64,000 bases of DNA from Synechococcus sp. NB0720_010 (GTDB lineage: Bacteria > Cyanobacteriota > Cyanobacteriia > PCC-6307 > Cyanobiaceae), in assembly GCF_023078835.1 (NCBI RefSeq), contig NZ_CP090898.1:1614045-1678044 (forward strand). Reading direction: 5' to 3'. The notes beneath the pieces were generated by a model that worked only from the letters and a program-made list of their open reading frames with translations, made no database searches and was not told where the DNA came from. The position numbers and the translations under genes were made by a program. This document shows positions 48,592 through 58,002 of this stretch, in pieces; positions within the stretch are counted from its first letter, which is position 1; each line of letters begins with the position of its first letter.

Positions 48592-50736
48592 CTACGCGCC
48601 CGCCTCGACAGGGATCAGGCCCTTTCTCCAGCCATCGATCAAGTTGGCTTGCACGGCGATGTTGTCCTCTTCGGGAATGCGGCGGCTGAAGCTGCCATCG
48701 CTCTGCATGTCCCAGGCGGTGCAGTTGTCATTGAGATAGCTGTCGATCAGCCGTGTCAGCCGTTCGTGTAGATCGGGATCTTCGACGGGGACCACCGCTT
48801 CGACGCGCCGGTCGAGATTGCGACCCATCCAGTCGGCACTGCCGATATACGTCTCGTGATCACCGCCGTTCTCGAACCAGAACAGACGGGAGTGCTCCAG
48901 GAAGCGACCAATGACGCTGCTCACCCGAATGTTGTCGCTGACACCGACCAGCCCCGGTCGCAGGCTGCACATGCCGCGCACCACGAGGTCGATCTGAACA
49001 CCCGCTTGGGAGGCCTCGTAGAGCAGGGCGATGATGCGCGGGTCCACCAGGGCGTTCATCTTGGCCTTGATGGCGGCCGGCTGACCGGCCTTGGCGTGCT
49101 CGATCTCCCGTTGGATGAGCTCTTGCATCCGGCGGCGCAGGCTCACGGGCGCCACCAGGAGGCGCCGGAAGTCCTGTTGCTTGGAGAAGCCCGTCAGGTA
49201 GTTGAACAGCTCGGCCAGGTCCTGCCCCAGTTCCGGCCGGGCGGAGAGCAGACCCAGGTCCGTGTAGAGGGCTGCGGTTTTGGAGTTGTAGTTGCCCGTG
49301 CCGATGTGGCAGTAGCTGCGCAGCAGATCCTTTTCCTTGCGCACCACCAGCGTGATCTTGGTGTGGGTTTTCAGGCCGATCACCCCGTAGACCACGTGGA
49401 CGCCTGAGCGCTCCAGTTGGCGGGCCCACTGAATGTTGTTGTCCTCGTCGAAGCGTGCCTTGAGCTCGACCAGCACCATCACTTGCTTGCCGTTCTCTGA
49501 GGCGCGAATCAGGGCCGCAATGATCGGGGAGTCTTTCGAGACCCGATAGAGGGTCATCTTGATGGCCAGCACCGAGGGGTCATCGGCGGCCTGATTGATG
49601 AACTCCTCGACAGAGGTGGAAAAGAGGTCAAACGGGTGGTGCAGGAGCACATCACCGCGGCGCAGCACCGAGAAGATGCTGGTGAATTCCTCGGCCTTAA
49701 TCGAGCCGTCCTCCAGCAGGCTCTTCTGAGCCCGAGCCAACTTGGCGTGGGTGCGGCCCCGGTGCGGGGCATCCTTCAAAGCCGGCAGGGGAATGGCCAG
49801 CAGGCACATCAGGTCATCGAGGCCCAGCGGACCGCCGATTCGATAGAGATCCTCCGGTTCAACGCCGGTGCCCTCCAGGAGCAGTTCCACCACGGCATCC
49901 GGCATCTCATCGGCGACCTCCAGGCGCACCACCTCCCCGCCCATGCGTCGTTTGCGCAGGCCCTGCTGGAGGGCCTCCATCAAGTCGTCGGCTTCCAGGT
50001 CCCGCAGCTCCAGGTCCGCATCCCGGGTGACGCGGAAGAAGTAGTGCCCCTCCACCTCCATCCCTGGGAAGAGCAGCTGCAGGTTGAAGGCCACCACCTG
50101 CTCCAGGGGGACGGCGGTGAAGACCGGTTGCGGTTCGGTCGTGCTGAGCTCGGCCGGCAGTTCGACAAACCGCGGCAGGTTCTTTTGCGGGACCTTGACC
50201 CGGGCAAATTGTTGAACGCCGCTGTCTGGATCGCGGATCAGGGCCGCGATGTTCAAGCTCAGGTTGCTGATGAAGGGGAAGGGGTGAGCCGGGTCCACCG
50301 CCAGGGGGGTGAGCACCGGGAAGATGGCGCGCTGGAAGTAGTCGTTGACCCAGGCCTTCTGCTTCTTGTTCAGCCTGCGGTAGTCCAGGAGGTGCACGCC
50401 GACTTCGGCCAGCTGGTGCTTCAGGTAGTGGCGGTAGTGGGCCTGTTGTTGCTGCAGCAGCGGTGCGAGTTCCTTGCGCACCAGGGCCAGCTGTTGGGTG
50501 GGAGTCAGTCCGTCGTCGCTCAGGGTCTGAACGCCCGCTTCCACCTGTGACTTCAGTGAAGCCACACGGACCATGAAAAATTCGTCGAGGTTATTGCTGA
50601 AGATCGCGCTGAATTTGGCCTGCTCCAGCAGCGGCGTGTGCTCGCTCAGGGCCTGGGCCAGCACCCTCTGGTTGAAGGCAATCCAGCTGAGCTCCCGATT
50701 GATGTAGAGCTCCGGAGCAACCACTGGATCAGCCAT
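48592..50736 (-). CDS. ppk1: Polyphosphate kinase 1
   Basis: The 714-residue enzyme polymerises the terminal phosphate of ATP into polyphosphate. It begins with the PPK1 N-terminal domain (YINRELSWIAFNQRVL), has LLHHPFDLFSTSVEEFI, the phospho-histidine site in SYCHIGTGNYNSKTA, and the second HKD-like region GSADWMGRNLDRRVE. It gives the cell a phosphate store, complementing PstS encoded in this window. A 193-base spacer with no visible gene separates it from the sigma factor. Confidence 0.96.
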   Translation of the reverse strand: MADPVVAPELYINRELSWIAFNQRVLAQALSEHTPLLEQAKFSAIFSNNLDEFFMVRVASLKSQVEAGVQTLSDDGLTPTQQLALVRKELAPLLQQQQAHYRHYLKHQLAEVGVHLLDYRRLNKKQKAWVNDYFQRAIFPVLTPLAVDPAHPFPFISNLSLNIAALIRDPDSGVQQFARVKVPQKNLPRFVELPAELSTTEPQPVFTAVPLEQVVAFNLQLLFPGMEVEGHYFFRVTRDADLELRDLEADDLMEALQQGLRKRRMGGEVVRLEVADEMPDAVVELLLEGTGVEPEDLYRIGGPLGLDDLMCLLAIPLPALKDAPHRGRTHAKLARAQKSLLEDGSIKAEEFTSIFSVLRRGDVLLHHPFDLFSTSVEEFINQAADDPSVLAIKMTLYRVSKDSPIIAALIRASENGKQVMVLVELKARFDEDNNIQWARQLERSGVHVVYGVIGLKTHTKITLVVRKEKDLLRSYCHIGTGNYNSKTAALYTDLGLLSARPELGQDLAELFNYLTGFSKQQDFRRLLVAPVSLRRRMQELIQREIEHAKAGQPAAIKAKMNALVDPRIIALLYEASQAGVQIDLVVRGMCSLRPGLVGVSDNIRVSSVIGRFLEHSRLFWFENGGDHETYIGSADWMGRNLDRRVEAVVPVEDPDLHERLTRLIDSYLNDNCTAWDMQSDGSFSRRIPEEDNIAVQANLIDGWRKGLIPVEAGA

Positions 50737-50784
50737 GGATGACCCATCACTTTCTGCTGATCAACGTAGCAATCAGAAGGGATC

Positions 50785-52026
50785 TCAGGCGTGTTGCTCG
50801 CGACGCGGCAGGCCTCCAGCCACCAGGGCTGCGACCCCCGCGAGCACCGTGATGCCCAGCCAGAAGGGACTGCGTTGTCCCACCACGTCGTAGGCCAGGC
50901 CGGCGAGGGGAGGGCCGATAAAACTGCCCAGGCTCTGGAGGCCCTGAAGGCTTCCCAGGGCTGCCCCCTGGCCGGAGTCATCCAGGCGCCTGGAGACCAG
51001 GGCCCGCAGGCAGGGGGTCACCAGGCCGGTACCGAGGGCCAGGATCGCAACGGCGGGGAAGACGACACGGGTGGCGTTCTCGGCGGTCGCCATCGGCACC
51101 AGTAGGCAGCCGGCGATCACGAAGCCCAAGCCAGCCAGGGTCAGTCGCCATTCGCCAAAGCGTTTCACCAGAGGTCCGATCAAGCCCCCCTGGACGACCG
51201 TCGCCACGATGCCGACCACCAAGAAGGCATTAGCGGCTAAGCCCGGTCCCCAATCAAAGGCCTGTTTGAAATAGAGGACCAGCACGGCTGTGAAGCCGTT
51301 GAAGGCGAGAAAAAAGAGAAAGAACGCCCCACACAAGCGGCGCACCTGGGGGTTGGTGAACACCTTCTGCAGGGCGATCAAGGGATTGAGGTCCCGTTTG
51401 CGTGGCATCGCCAGCCGCGCCTCGGGCGGGTGGGTTTCTGGCAAGAGCAGCAGCACCAGCACCAGGTTGATCAGGGCGAAGGCCGCGGCGGCCCACACCG
51501 GCAGGGTGACGTTGGTCTGGGAGAGCAGGCCGCCAAAGGCGGGGCCCAGGATGAAGCCCAGGCCGAAGGCCACGCCAATCAGGCCAAAAGCCTTGGCACG
51601 GTTTTCTGGGGTCGAGATATCCGCGAGCACTGCCCCGGCCGTGGCGGCGGTACCGCCGCTCACCCCATCAATGAGTCGGGCGGTAAACAGCAGGATCAGG
51701 GGAAGGCTCGTCCCGGCGGCCCAGGGAATGGCCTGCCAATCAATGCTGACCGTGATCGCAAAGAGACTCAAGCCGAGCACCGAGCCCGCCACACAAATGC
51801 CGATGACGGGTTTGCGGCCAAAGCGATCGCTCAGGGAGCCAATCAGGGGGGTGACGGCGAATTGGGCGATCGCGTAACTCCCGGCCAGCAGTCCCAGGGT
51901 GCGGCCGTTGTCCGTGAAGCTCGCCAGCAGGAAGGGCAGCAAGGGGAAAACAATGCTTTCCCCGAGCCGATCGTTCAGCAGTGTGAGGAACGCGCAGAGA
52001 GAGGTGGAGGGCCGTTTCCAGCTCAC
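50785..52026 (-). CDS. MFS exporter, TetA/DHA1-like
   Basis: The 413-residue protein has about twelve hydrophobic segments and the MFS loop motif GSLSDRFGRKPVIG between helices 2 and 3. It also has the exporter-type motif C region GFILGPAFGGLLSQ in helix 5. It resembles tetracycline/multidrug proton antiporters; the substrate is unknown and resistance should not be assumed. It ends 48 bases upstream of ppk1 on the same strand. Confidence 0.87.
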   Translation of the reverse strand: MSWKRPSTSLCAFLTLLNDRLGESIVFPLLPFLLASFTDNGRTLGLLAGSYAIAQFAVTPLIGSLSDRFGRKPVIGICVAGSVLGLSLFAITVSIDWQAIPWAAGTSLPLILLFTARLIDGVSGGTAATAGAVLADISTPENRAKAFGLIGVAFGLGFILGPAFGGLLSQTNVTLPVWAAAAFALINLVLVLLLLPETHPPEARLAMPRKRDLNPLIALQKVFTNPQVRRLCGAFFLFFLAFNGFTAVLVLYFKQAFDWGPGLAANAFLVVGIVATVVQGGLIGPLVKRFGEWRLTLAGLGFVIAGCLLVPMATAENATRVVFPAVAILALGTGLVTPCLRALVSRRLDDSGQGAALGSLQGLQSLGSFIGPPLAGLAYDVVGQRSPFWLGITVLAGVAALVAGGLPRREQHA

Positions 52027-52347
52027 AGGGCTGTCCCCAGTGTTTGCCTCACCTTCCCATGAAGGCTTGAACGCTCCTTAGTGGATCCGTCGGATCAGCT
52101 TCAGGATGAACTGACGCAGGGAAAAGGACTGTGCGGATCGGGGGTACTGGCGCTGCGGTGAACTCATCACCAGGCCACACACCATCGAAAAGGATCCAGT
52201 CCCGCCTTTGACAAGCATGAGATGAACCGCTTGGTGGGCGAAAGATATGCCCCCTGTCTCGATTGCGCTCGTCAGAAGTGAACGTTTTTAGGTTTTGGAT
52301 TCGCTCCGGGCAGGATGCATCGTGATGGTTCGCGCGATCGATTCACG
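52027..52347. other. Divergent spacer between the MFS exporter and moaC
   Basis: This 321-base stretch shows no convincing gene. A leftward 35-codon frame (52078-52185) encodes a basic peptide ending SLRQFILKLIRRIH but has no ribosome-binding site. No NtcA-type GTA-N8-TAC site was found here. It must hold the promoters of both flanking genes. Confidence 0.4.
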
Positions 52348-52833
52348 GTGAGTTCCACTCCTTCTGGTCTGAGTCACCTCAATGCCAGCGGGGAGGCCCA
52401 CATGGTGGATGTGGGTGGCCGCGCCGTGAGTGATCGTGTGGCCGTTGCGGAGGGGTTTATTCAGCTCTCGGCGGAGGCTCTGGCCCTGGTGGTGGAGGGG
52501 CGTGCGGCCAAAGGGGATGTTCTGGCCGTTGCTCGGGTCGCGGCGATTCAGGGGGCGAAGCGGACCTGGGAACTCATTCCCCTGTGCCATCCCCTGCCCT
52601 TAAGCGGGGTCTCCGTGGCGATTGAGCCGGTGGCGGATGGGTTGCGCATCGAGGCCTCGGCCCGTACCACCGGTGTGACCGGTGTGGAGATGGAAGCGCT
52701 GACCGCCGTGCAGGTGGGCCTGCTCACCCTCTACGACATGGTTAAAGCGGTCGATCCCGCCATGACGATTGGCCCCGTGCGCCTCCTGAGCAAGACCGGC
52801 GGGCGGCGTGGCGATTGGCAGCGTGATGACTGA
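52348..52833 (+). CDS. moaC: Cyclic pyranopterin monophosphate synthase MoaC
   Basis: The protein is 161 residues from GTG 52348, the usual family length; an ATG at 52315 would add 11 unconserved residues. It acts with MoaA to turn GTP into the first molybdenum cofactor intermediate. [29 protein letters not shown] and the catalytic VKAVD segment are present. Its end overlaps the moeA start by 8 bases, so the pair is coupled. Confidence 0.95.
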   Translation: MSSTPSGLSHLNASGEAHMVDVGGRAVSDRVAVAEGFIQLSAEALALVVEGRAAKGDVLAVARVAAIQGAKRTWELIPLCHPLPLSGVSVAIEPVADGLRIEASARTTGVTGVEMEALTAVQVGLLTLYDMVKAVDPAMTIGPVRLLSKTGGRRGDWQRDD

Positions 52834-54061
52834 GCCCTATCCCCGCGAAGGGCTTCCCCTGGATCAGGCCCGGGCGCTGGTCTTGGAGGCGCTGCAACCC
52901 TTGGGGCTCTCGGAGTCCTTGCCCCTGGCGGACTGTCTGGGCCGCACACTGGCGGAAACGCTTCATGCGGCGGAAGCCGTGCCAGGTTTCCGCGCTTCGA
53001 TCATGGATGGCTATGCCATCGCCGGCTCTGAGCCGCCTGAGCCGGGGGACTCCTGGCAGCTGATGGGACGCTCCGCCGCGGGGGCACCGTTTCGCGAGAG
53101 CCTGCAGCCGGGACAGGCCGTGCGTGTCCTGACGGGGGCTGTCGTCCCTGAGGGAAGCGGTTGGGTGTTGCCCCAGGAATTGGTGGAGGCCTGTGATGGC
53201 CAGCTCCGTTTGCAGAAAGCCTGCGGGGTCAACTCCTGGATCCGCGCCATGGATGAAGAGGCGGCCGCGGGCGGGGTCTTGGCCCAGGCCGGGGATCGCT
53301 TGGGTGTAGCGGAGTTGGCGCGCCTGGCCAGTTGTGGCGTTCAGCAGTGCCGGGTTTGGTCACGGCCGCGCGTGGGTCTGCTGATTAGTGGCGATGAGTT
53401 ACTTCCCCCCGGTGAGCCCCGGCAGTTGGGGGAGATCTGGGAGAGCAACTCGACGTTGCTTTGCGCCCTCTTGCAACGCCTGGGCTACGGGGTTGCCGTG
53501 CAGAGGGTGGTTGGCGACCAGCCCGAGCCGTTGCGTCAGGCCCTGCTCGAGCTGGCGGCGAACGCTGATGTGGTGGTGAGCACCGGCGGCGTGTCTGCGG
53601 GGGATACCGATTGGATCCGGCCCTTGGTGGCGGAACTGGGGGAGGTGCGGTTCTGGAAGTTGTTCCTCAAACCCGGTCGTCCCTTGGCCTGGGGAACGGT
53701 GGCTGGGAGGCCCTTCTTCGGCCTGCCGGGCAATCCCGTGGCCGCCGCCGTGACGGCCCTGCAGTTGCTCTGGCCGGCGCTGCAACGGCTGGAGGGGGCT
53801 GAGGTTGCGCTGCTGCCGCGTCTGCGGGTTCAGTTGGAGCAGCCCCTGCGGCGCGGTTCGGGGCGCCCCGAATTGGCCCGGGCGTCCTTGGTGGTGGCCG
53901 ATGACGGTCGCTTGTTGGCCCGGGTCGCGGGGTCCCAGGCGTCCTCCCGGATTGGCTCCCTGGCGCAGGCGGATTTGCTCTTGGAGATTCCCGCGGAGCT
54001 GGGGAGCTTGGAGGCGGGTGCGGAGCTCTGGGCCCAGCTCCTGCGGCTGCCGATTTTTTGA
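52826..54061 (+). CDS. moeA: Molybdopterin molybdenumtransferase MoeA
   Basis: The product of 411 residues from ATG 52826 inserts molybdenum into adenylylated molybdopterin. It has SIMDGYAIA near residue 60, the [10 protein letters not shown] motif, [14 protein letters not shown] and [11 protein letters not shown], covering all the expected domains. It supplies the cofactor needed by NarB further right. It overlaps moaC by 8 bases. Confidence 0.95.
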   Translation: MTEPYPREGLPLDQARALVLEALQPLGLSESLPLADCLGRTLAETLHAAEAVPGFRASIMDGYAIAGSEPPEPGDSWQLMGRSAAGAPFRESLQPGQAVRVLTGAVVPEGSGWVLPQELVEACDGQLRLQKACGVNSWIRAMDEEAAAGGVLAQAGDRLGVAELARLASCGVQQCRVWSRPRVGLLISGDELLPPGEPRQLGEIWESNSTLLCALLQRLGYGVAVQRVVGDQPEPLRQALLELAANADVVVSTGGVSAGDTDWIRPLVAELGEVRFWKLFLKPGRPLAWGTVAGRPFFGLPGNPVAAAVTALQLLWPALQRLEGAEVALLPRLRVQLEQPLRRGSGRPELARASLVVADDGRLLARVAGSQASSRIGSLAQADLLLEIPAELGSLEAGAELWAQLLRLPIF

Positions 54062-54065
54062 AGCC

Positions 54066-54539
54066 CTAGAGCGGGGTGTTGCCCTCGATCCACTGGCTGG
54101 ATCCATCGGCGCTCCATTCCCGCTTCCAAAAGGGGGCGTTGTGCTTGAGCTCCTCGAGCAGCTCTTGGCAGCAGCGTTGGGCTGGCCCGCGTCGGTCGGC
54201 CAAGACCGCGACACAGACGATGGCGTCGTTCACCGCGATGCGGCCGACGCGGTGTTCGATCAGGCAGGCCAAGGCGCCATGGCGCTTGCCGACGGATTCG
54301 GCAATGCGTTGGAGTTCCGCCTCGGTCATCCCGGGGTAGTGCTCAAGTTCGAGGGCGATAACGGCACTGGCGCTGCTGCCATTGGCGTTGCCGGCGCGCA
54401 CCCGGCCGATGAACGAACTGCAGGCCGCTGCCCGTTGCAGGCCCGCCTCGAGCAGCTGTTGTTCCCACTGCTGTAGGGAGACCAGTGGCTCAAACCGCTC
54501 TGGGTGCAGTCGAATCTGAATCGCGATGGGCTGCTCCAT
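54066..54539 (-). CDS. moaE: Molybdopterin synthase catalytic subunit MoaE
   Basis: The product of 157 residues from ATG 54539 converts cyclic pyranopterin to molybdopterin using sulphur carried by MoaD. ALELEHYPGMTEAEL, HRVGRIAVNDAIV and the lysine-containing PFWKREWS segment are typical. It overlaps the stop codon of moaD by one base. A much longer frame upstream exists but is a shadow of moaD. Confidence 0.95.
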   Translation of the reverse strand: MEQPIAIQIRLHPERFEPLVSLQQWEQQLLEAGLQRAAACSSFIGRVRAGNANGSSASAVIALELEHYPGMTEAELQRIAESVGKRHGALACLIEHRVGRIAVNDAIVCVAVLADRRGPAQRCCQELLEELKHNAPFWKREWSADGSSQWIEGNTPL

Positions 54540-54787
54540 TAGCCCCCCGAGATCGGTGGCAGAAAGGCCAACTCGTCTCCGTTCTGTAGAGGCGTCTCGG
54601 CGCTGGCAAAGCGTTGATTGATGGCCACCCGGACCGCGTCCATGGCCCCGGGCAACTCCAGCGTCCGCCAGAGCTCTTCGGCGGTGGTGGGCTGCTCGAG
54701 CGGCCATTGACGCTCCGCCCAACCCGCCTGCTCCCGCAGGCTGGCGAACAGGCGGATGCGAATCGAGCCGGGTGCGCTGGAGCCCAT
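54539..54787 (-). CDS. moaD: Molybdopterin synthase sulphur carrier MoaD
   Basis: The 82-residue ubiquitin-like protein ends in the essential Gly-Gly (FLPPISGG), which is thiocarboxylated to deliver sulphur. IRIRLFASLREQAG at the start and NGDELAFLPP at the end are family-typical. It is directly followed by moaE, whose product is its partner. Confidence 0.93.
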   Translation of the reverse strand: MGSSAPGSIRIRLFASLREQAGWAERQWPLEQPTTAEELWRTLELPGAMDAVRVAINQRFASAETPLQNGDELAFLPPISGG

Positions 54788-54840
54788 GGCTCAAACGCTA
54801 CCCAGCGGCCCATCGGGGTTTGGCAGCATCAAGGGACCCC

Positions 54841-55356
54841 TTGATCCCGCGCGTGGGCCTTTCGATTGCGCTGCTGACCGTCTCCGATACGCGGACCCTG
54901 GCCGAGGATCGCTCTGGCGATGCCCTGCAGCAGCGGCTGGAGGCGGCGGGCCATGTTCTGCAGGAGCGTCGCCTGGTGCCGGACAACCGCTACCGCATCC
55001 GCGCCGAACTCAGCCGTTGGATCGCCGATGAGGCGGTGCAGGTGGTGATCACCAGTGGCGGGACCGGTTTGACCGGGCGGGACGGGACTCCGGAGGCCGT
55101 GGAGCCCTTGCTCGATAAACGCATTGAGGGGTTTGGCGAGCTCTTTCGGGTGCTGTCGTTTGAAACCATCGGCACCAGCAGTCTCCAGAGCCGCTGTTTG
55201 GCGGGTGTGGCTAATGGCACGGTCGTGTTTGTTCTGCCGGGTTCCCTGGATGCGGTGGAAACGGCTTGGGATCGCCTGATCTCCGCTCAGTTGGATGCGG
55301 CGACCCGTCCGTGCAACTTGGTGCAGTTGCTGCCGCGCCTGACCGAGGCCCCATGA
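54841..55356 (+). CDS. moaB: Molybdopterin adenylyltransferase family protein MoaB
   Basis: The protein is 171 residues from TTG 54841, with AAGGGA a few bases upstream; GTG 54853 is an alternative. It shows ALLTVSDTRTLAEDRSGD, VVITSGGTGLTGRDGTPE and VFVLPGSLDAVETAWD, typical of the MogA/MoaB fold that adenylylates molybdopterin before metal insertion. Its stop overlaps the TSUP start by 4 bases. Confidence 0.93.
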   Translation: MIPRVGLSIALLTVSDTRTLAEDRSGDALQQRLEAAGHVLQERRLVPDNRYRIRAELSRWIADEAVQVVITSGGTGLTGRDGTPEAVEPLLDKRIEGFGELFRVLSFETIGTSSLQSRCLAGVANGTVVFVLPGSLDAVETAWDRLISAQLDAATRPCNLVQLLPRLTEAP

Positions 55357-56126
55357 CTGCGCTGGAGCCCGGGCTGCTCTTAGCCCTGGGGCTCATCGCC
55401 TTTTTGTATGCCTGCGTTGGCCATGCGGGCGCCTCTGGCTACATCGCCAGCCTGGCCCTCTTCGCCGTGCCGCTGGAGTGGATTCGGCCGATGGCTTTGG
55501 TGATGAATCTGGTGGTGGCGAGCCTGGCCAGTTGGCGTTTTTACCGCGATGGCCACCTGCCGGTTGTCGTCCAGCGCCGTTTCCTGCTGCCCCTGCTCTC
55601 CTGTTCGATTCCCGCGGCGCTGCTGGGTGGGAGTTGGCAGCTCCCGAGCGATGGCTTGAGCCTGTTCTTGGCCGTGGTGTTGCTCTTTTCGGCCCTGCGG
55701 CTTTGGCGGCCGAAGGCGGGGCCTGGGGCGGCGGCCTTGGCCCTGCCTCCACTCCCATGGGTCTTGTTCACCGGAGCCCTGCTGGGTCTGTTGGCTGGTT
55801 TGAGTGGAACCGGGGGAGGGATCTTCTTGACTCCCCTCGTGCTGCTGGCGGGTTGGCTTCCCATCCGTCTGGCGGCCGGAGTCTCAGCGGCCTTTATCTG
55901 GTGCAACTCCCTGGCGGGTTTCAGTGGTTGGCTGCTGAGCTACGGCACTTCTGCTTTGCCACCCATGCCAGTTCTGCTGGCCCCGTTGCCCCTGGTGGCC
56001 TTGGCAGGAGCGTTGGGGAGCTGGTGCGGCAGCCGGCGGTTTCAAGAGGTCTGGATTCGTCGATTGCTGGCGTTGGTGCTGCTGTTGGCCAGCCTCAAGT
56101 TGTCGGGTCTGTTGGCTTGGTTTTAG
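55353..56126 (+). CDS. TSUP (TauE/SafE) family membrane permease
   Basis: The product of 257 residues from ATG 55353 has seven to eight hydrophobic segments and two TSUP-type repeats (VGHAGASGYIASLALF and GLSGTGGGIFLTPLVLLAG). Relatives carry sulphite, sulphoacetate or other small anions; the substrate cannot be read here. It overlaps moaB by 4 bases and so looks translationally coupled to cofactor synthesis, which suggests an anion linked to molybdenum or nitrate use. It overlaps convergent moaA by 4 bases. Confidence 0.87.
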   Translation: MTALEPGLLLALGLIAFLYACVGHAGASGYIASLALFAVPLEWIRPMALVMNLVVASLASWRFYRDGHLPVVVQRRFLLPLLSCSIPAALLGGSWQLPSDGLSLFLAVVLLFSALRLWRPKAGPGAAALALPPLPWVLFTGALLGLLAGLSGTGGGIFLTPLVLLAGWLPIRLAAGVSAAFIWCNSLAGFSGWLLSYGTSALPPMPVLLAPLPLVALAGALGSWCGSRRFQEVWIRRLLALVLLLASLKLSGLLAWF

Positions 56127-57151
56127 CCCCCCAGATAGGCCATCTCCGCTTTGGGCTGCGCCAGGCGCGAGGCACGTTCTTCGCTGTAGCGATCTCGGCG
56201 GTGGCTCCAGAGCTGGCCGATCGCTTGGCGAAGGCTTTCCGGGGTCTGTAGCCAAGGCTTGAGGTCTTGGCCCTGCGAGGCAAACAGGCAGGTGTAGGCC
56301 ATGCCATTGGCTGTGACCCGTAGCCGGTTGCAGTCGCCGCAGAACGGTTGCGTGATGGAGGCCACGACGGCAACGGCCCCGCGGCCATCCCGGTAACGCC
56401 AGCGGCTGGCGGTGCCATGGGTAGGGCGTCCCAGGGGCTCCAGGGGCCATCGGCTGCCCAGGCGCTCGATCATTTCGGCAGCGGGCACGACCTGCTCGGG
56501 GGACCAGCCGTTGCGGTTGCCCACATCCATGGTTTCGATCAGCCGCAACTCCAGGCCCTGGTCGCGGGCGAGGGCGGCGAGAGGTAGCAATTGATCGTCG
56601 TTGCGTCCCCGCTGGATCACGCTGTTGAGCTTCAGCGCGCCAACGGCGGGATCAAATCCAGCGGCCTTGGCCGCGGCGATGGCCGCCAAGACCTGCTGCA
56701 GGAGCTGTGCTCCCTGGTGCGGCCGGCCGCTCATCTCCCCGACACGCTCAGGCGCGACGGCATCAAGGCTGATGGTGATGCGCTGCAACCCTGCTCGCCG
56801 CAGCCGCTGGGCTCGCTCAGGGCTGAGCAGCAGGCCATTGGTCGTTAAAGCGGTGTCGCTCAAGTCCCGCAGGGGGCTGTTGGTGTGCCTTCGCGCGAGG
56901 CCGATGGCCTCCAGTAATTCCTCCAGATCAGGTGTCAGCAGCGGTTCCCCACCGGTTAGGCGCAGGCTGCTGACCCCCAGGCTGCAGGCCGCTTCGATCA
57001 CCCGCAGACGCTGCTCCGTTGTCAGTCGGTCTGGTGCTTCTTCCCCGTCCGGTTGGCAGTAGGGGCAAGCCAAGTTGCAGCGCGCTGTCAAAGAGAGCCG
57101 CAGGACCCCAAGGGGACGCTGGAGTTGATCGGTGGCCGGTCCTGGGCTCAT
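56123..57151 (-). CDS. moaA: GTP 3',8-cyclase MoaA
   Basis: The product of 342 residues from ATG 57151 is the radical SAM enzyme that starts molybdenum cofactor synthesis from GTP. The SAM cluster motif is RCNLACPYCQPDG; the second cluster uses CGDCNRLRVTANG and a further cysteine in AYTCLF. It ends in YLGG, matching the catalytic Gly-Gly tail. Its start overlaps the stop of mobA by 4 bases. Confidence 0.96.
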   Translation of the reverse strand: MSPGPATDQLQRPLGVLRLSLTARCNLACPYCQPDGEEAPDRLTTEQRLRVIEAACSLGVSSLRLTGGEPLLTPDLEELLEAIGLARRHTNSPLRDLSDTALTTNGLLLSPERAQRLRRAGLQRITISLDAVAPERVGEMSGRPHQGAQLLQQVLAAIAAAKAAGFDPAVGALKLNSVIQRGRNDDQLLPLAALARDQGLELRLIETMDVGNRNGWSPEQVVPAAEMIERLGSRWPLEPLGRPTHGTASRWRYRDGRGAVAVVASITQPFCGDCNRLRVTANGMAYTCLFASQGQDLKPWLQTPESLRQAIGQLWSHRRDRYSEERASRLAQPKAEMAYLGG

Positions 57152-57735
57152 GGCATCAGCCTGGCGCGCTCCGCAGGCGTGTTCGCATTGAGGAGTTGTT
57201 GGGCAGGAAGCACCACAGCTTGATGGGGGATGGTGGCGAGCCACCCCTGCCAGCGCCGCTCCCCCGCCTCTAGCGCCTGGGCGAGGGTGCTGCGCTGCTT
57301 GGCTCCACCCGGGTAGATCCCCAGCAGGGGCTGCAGCTGTTGGCCGTCATGGGCCACCGCAGCCTGGCCTGGCGCGAGCTCCCACTGGGTGATCAGCGAC
57401 TCCAGCGTCTCTTGGCTCAGGCGGGGCATGTCCACCGGAGCGATCAGCACAGCGCTGTCGCCTGTGCTGGAAAGCACCTGTGCAAGGGCCCTGAGGGGGC
57501 CTTGGGCAGGCGGGGGCTCCAGGGTGAGGTGGACCCGCTCGAGCCCGGCCACCAATGCCGCATGGCTTGGGTGTTGGCTGCAAACCGCGACCGATTCACA
57601 GACTCGACTGAGGAGCTCCGCAGTGCGTGAAAGCCAGCTCCCGCCATCGGGGTGGGGGAGTGCTGCCTTGTCTTGGCCCATGCGCCGGCTCGCACCGCCG
57701 CAGAGCACGGCGCCATGGATCCGCACTGGAGTCAT
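57148..57735 (-). CDS. mobA: Molybdenum cofactor guanylyltransferase MobA
   Basis: The 195-residue enzyme attaches GMP to the molybdenum cofactor to form the bis-MGD used by NarB. The nucleotide-binding motif LCGGASRRMGQDKA (11-24) and PVDMPRLS are clear. It leads the leftward mobA-moaA pair and is divergent from nrtP over 267 bases containing NtcA-type sites. Confidence 0.94.
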   Translation of the reverse strand: MTPVRIHGAVLCGGASRRMGQDKAALPHPDGGSWLSRTAELLSRVCESVAVCSQHPSHAALVAGLERVHLTLEPPPAQGPLRALAQVLSSTGDSAVLIAPVDMPRLSQETLESLITQWELAPGQAAVAHDGQQLQPLLGIYPGGAKQRSTLAQALEAGERRWQGWLATIPHQAVVLPAQQLLNANTPAERARLMP

Positions 57736-57881
57736 GCCTGCACGATGTAGCGCTGGGAACCGCTCTTAATGTCGCTGTTGCTACCAAACAAATCCCTGGG
57801 CCTTGTTGCTCGGACAGGTGATAAGCCTGGTTGATTGCATTGATTAGCCCGCGTCCGGTCCGGGGCCTGGATTGATCTTTG

Positions 57882-57895
57882 GTAGCTGTCGTTAC
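57882..57895 (+). promoter_or_regulatory. NtcA-type site upstream of nrtP
   Basis: GTA-GCTGTCGT-TAC matches the NtcA consensus GTA-N8-TAC exactly. TCCAAT at 57919-57924, one base off TANNNT, lies 23 bases downstream, the spacing of NtcA-activated promoters. It is 107 bases before the nrtP start. Confidence 0.8.
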
Positions 57896-58002
57896 CCGTT
57901 GGGGTGGCTCTCGGGTGGTCCAATTCCGTCAGCGCTTGATGCGCGATTCCCCCGGTCGCTGCTTTTTGAAGGCCTGGGCTTACTCCACTGTCCCTGTCCT
58001 CC

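Noticed and set aside
52078-52185. 35-codon basic peptide on the minus strand between the MFS exporter and moaC
   Set aside because: No ribosome-binding site and too short to judge; reported only as part of the spacer.
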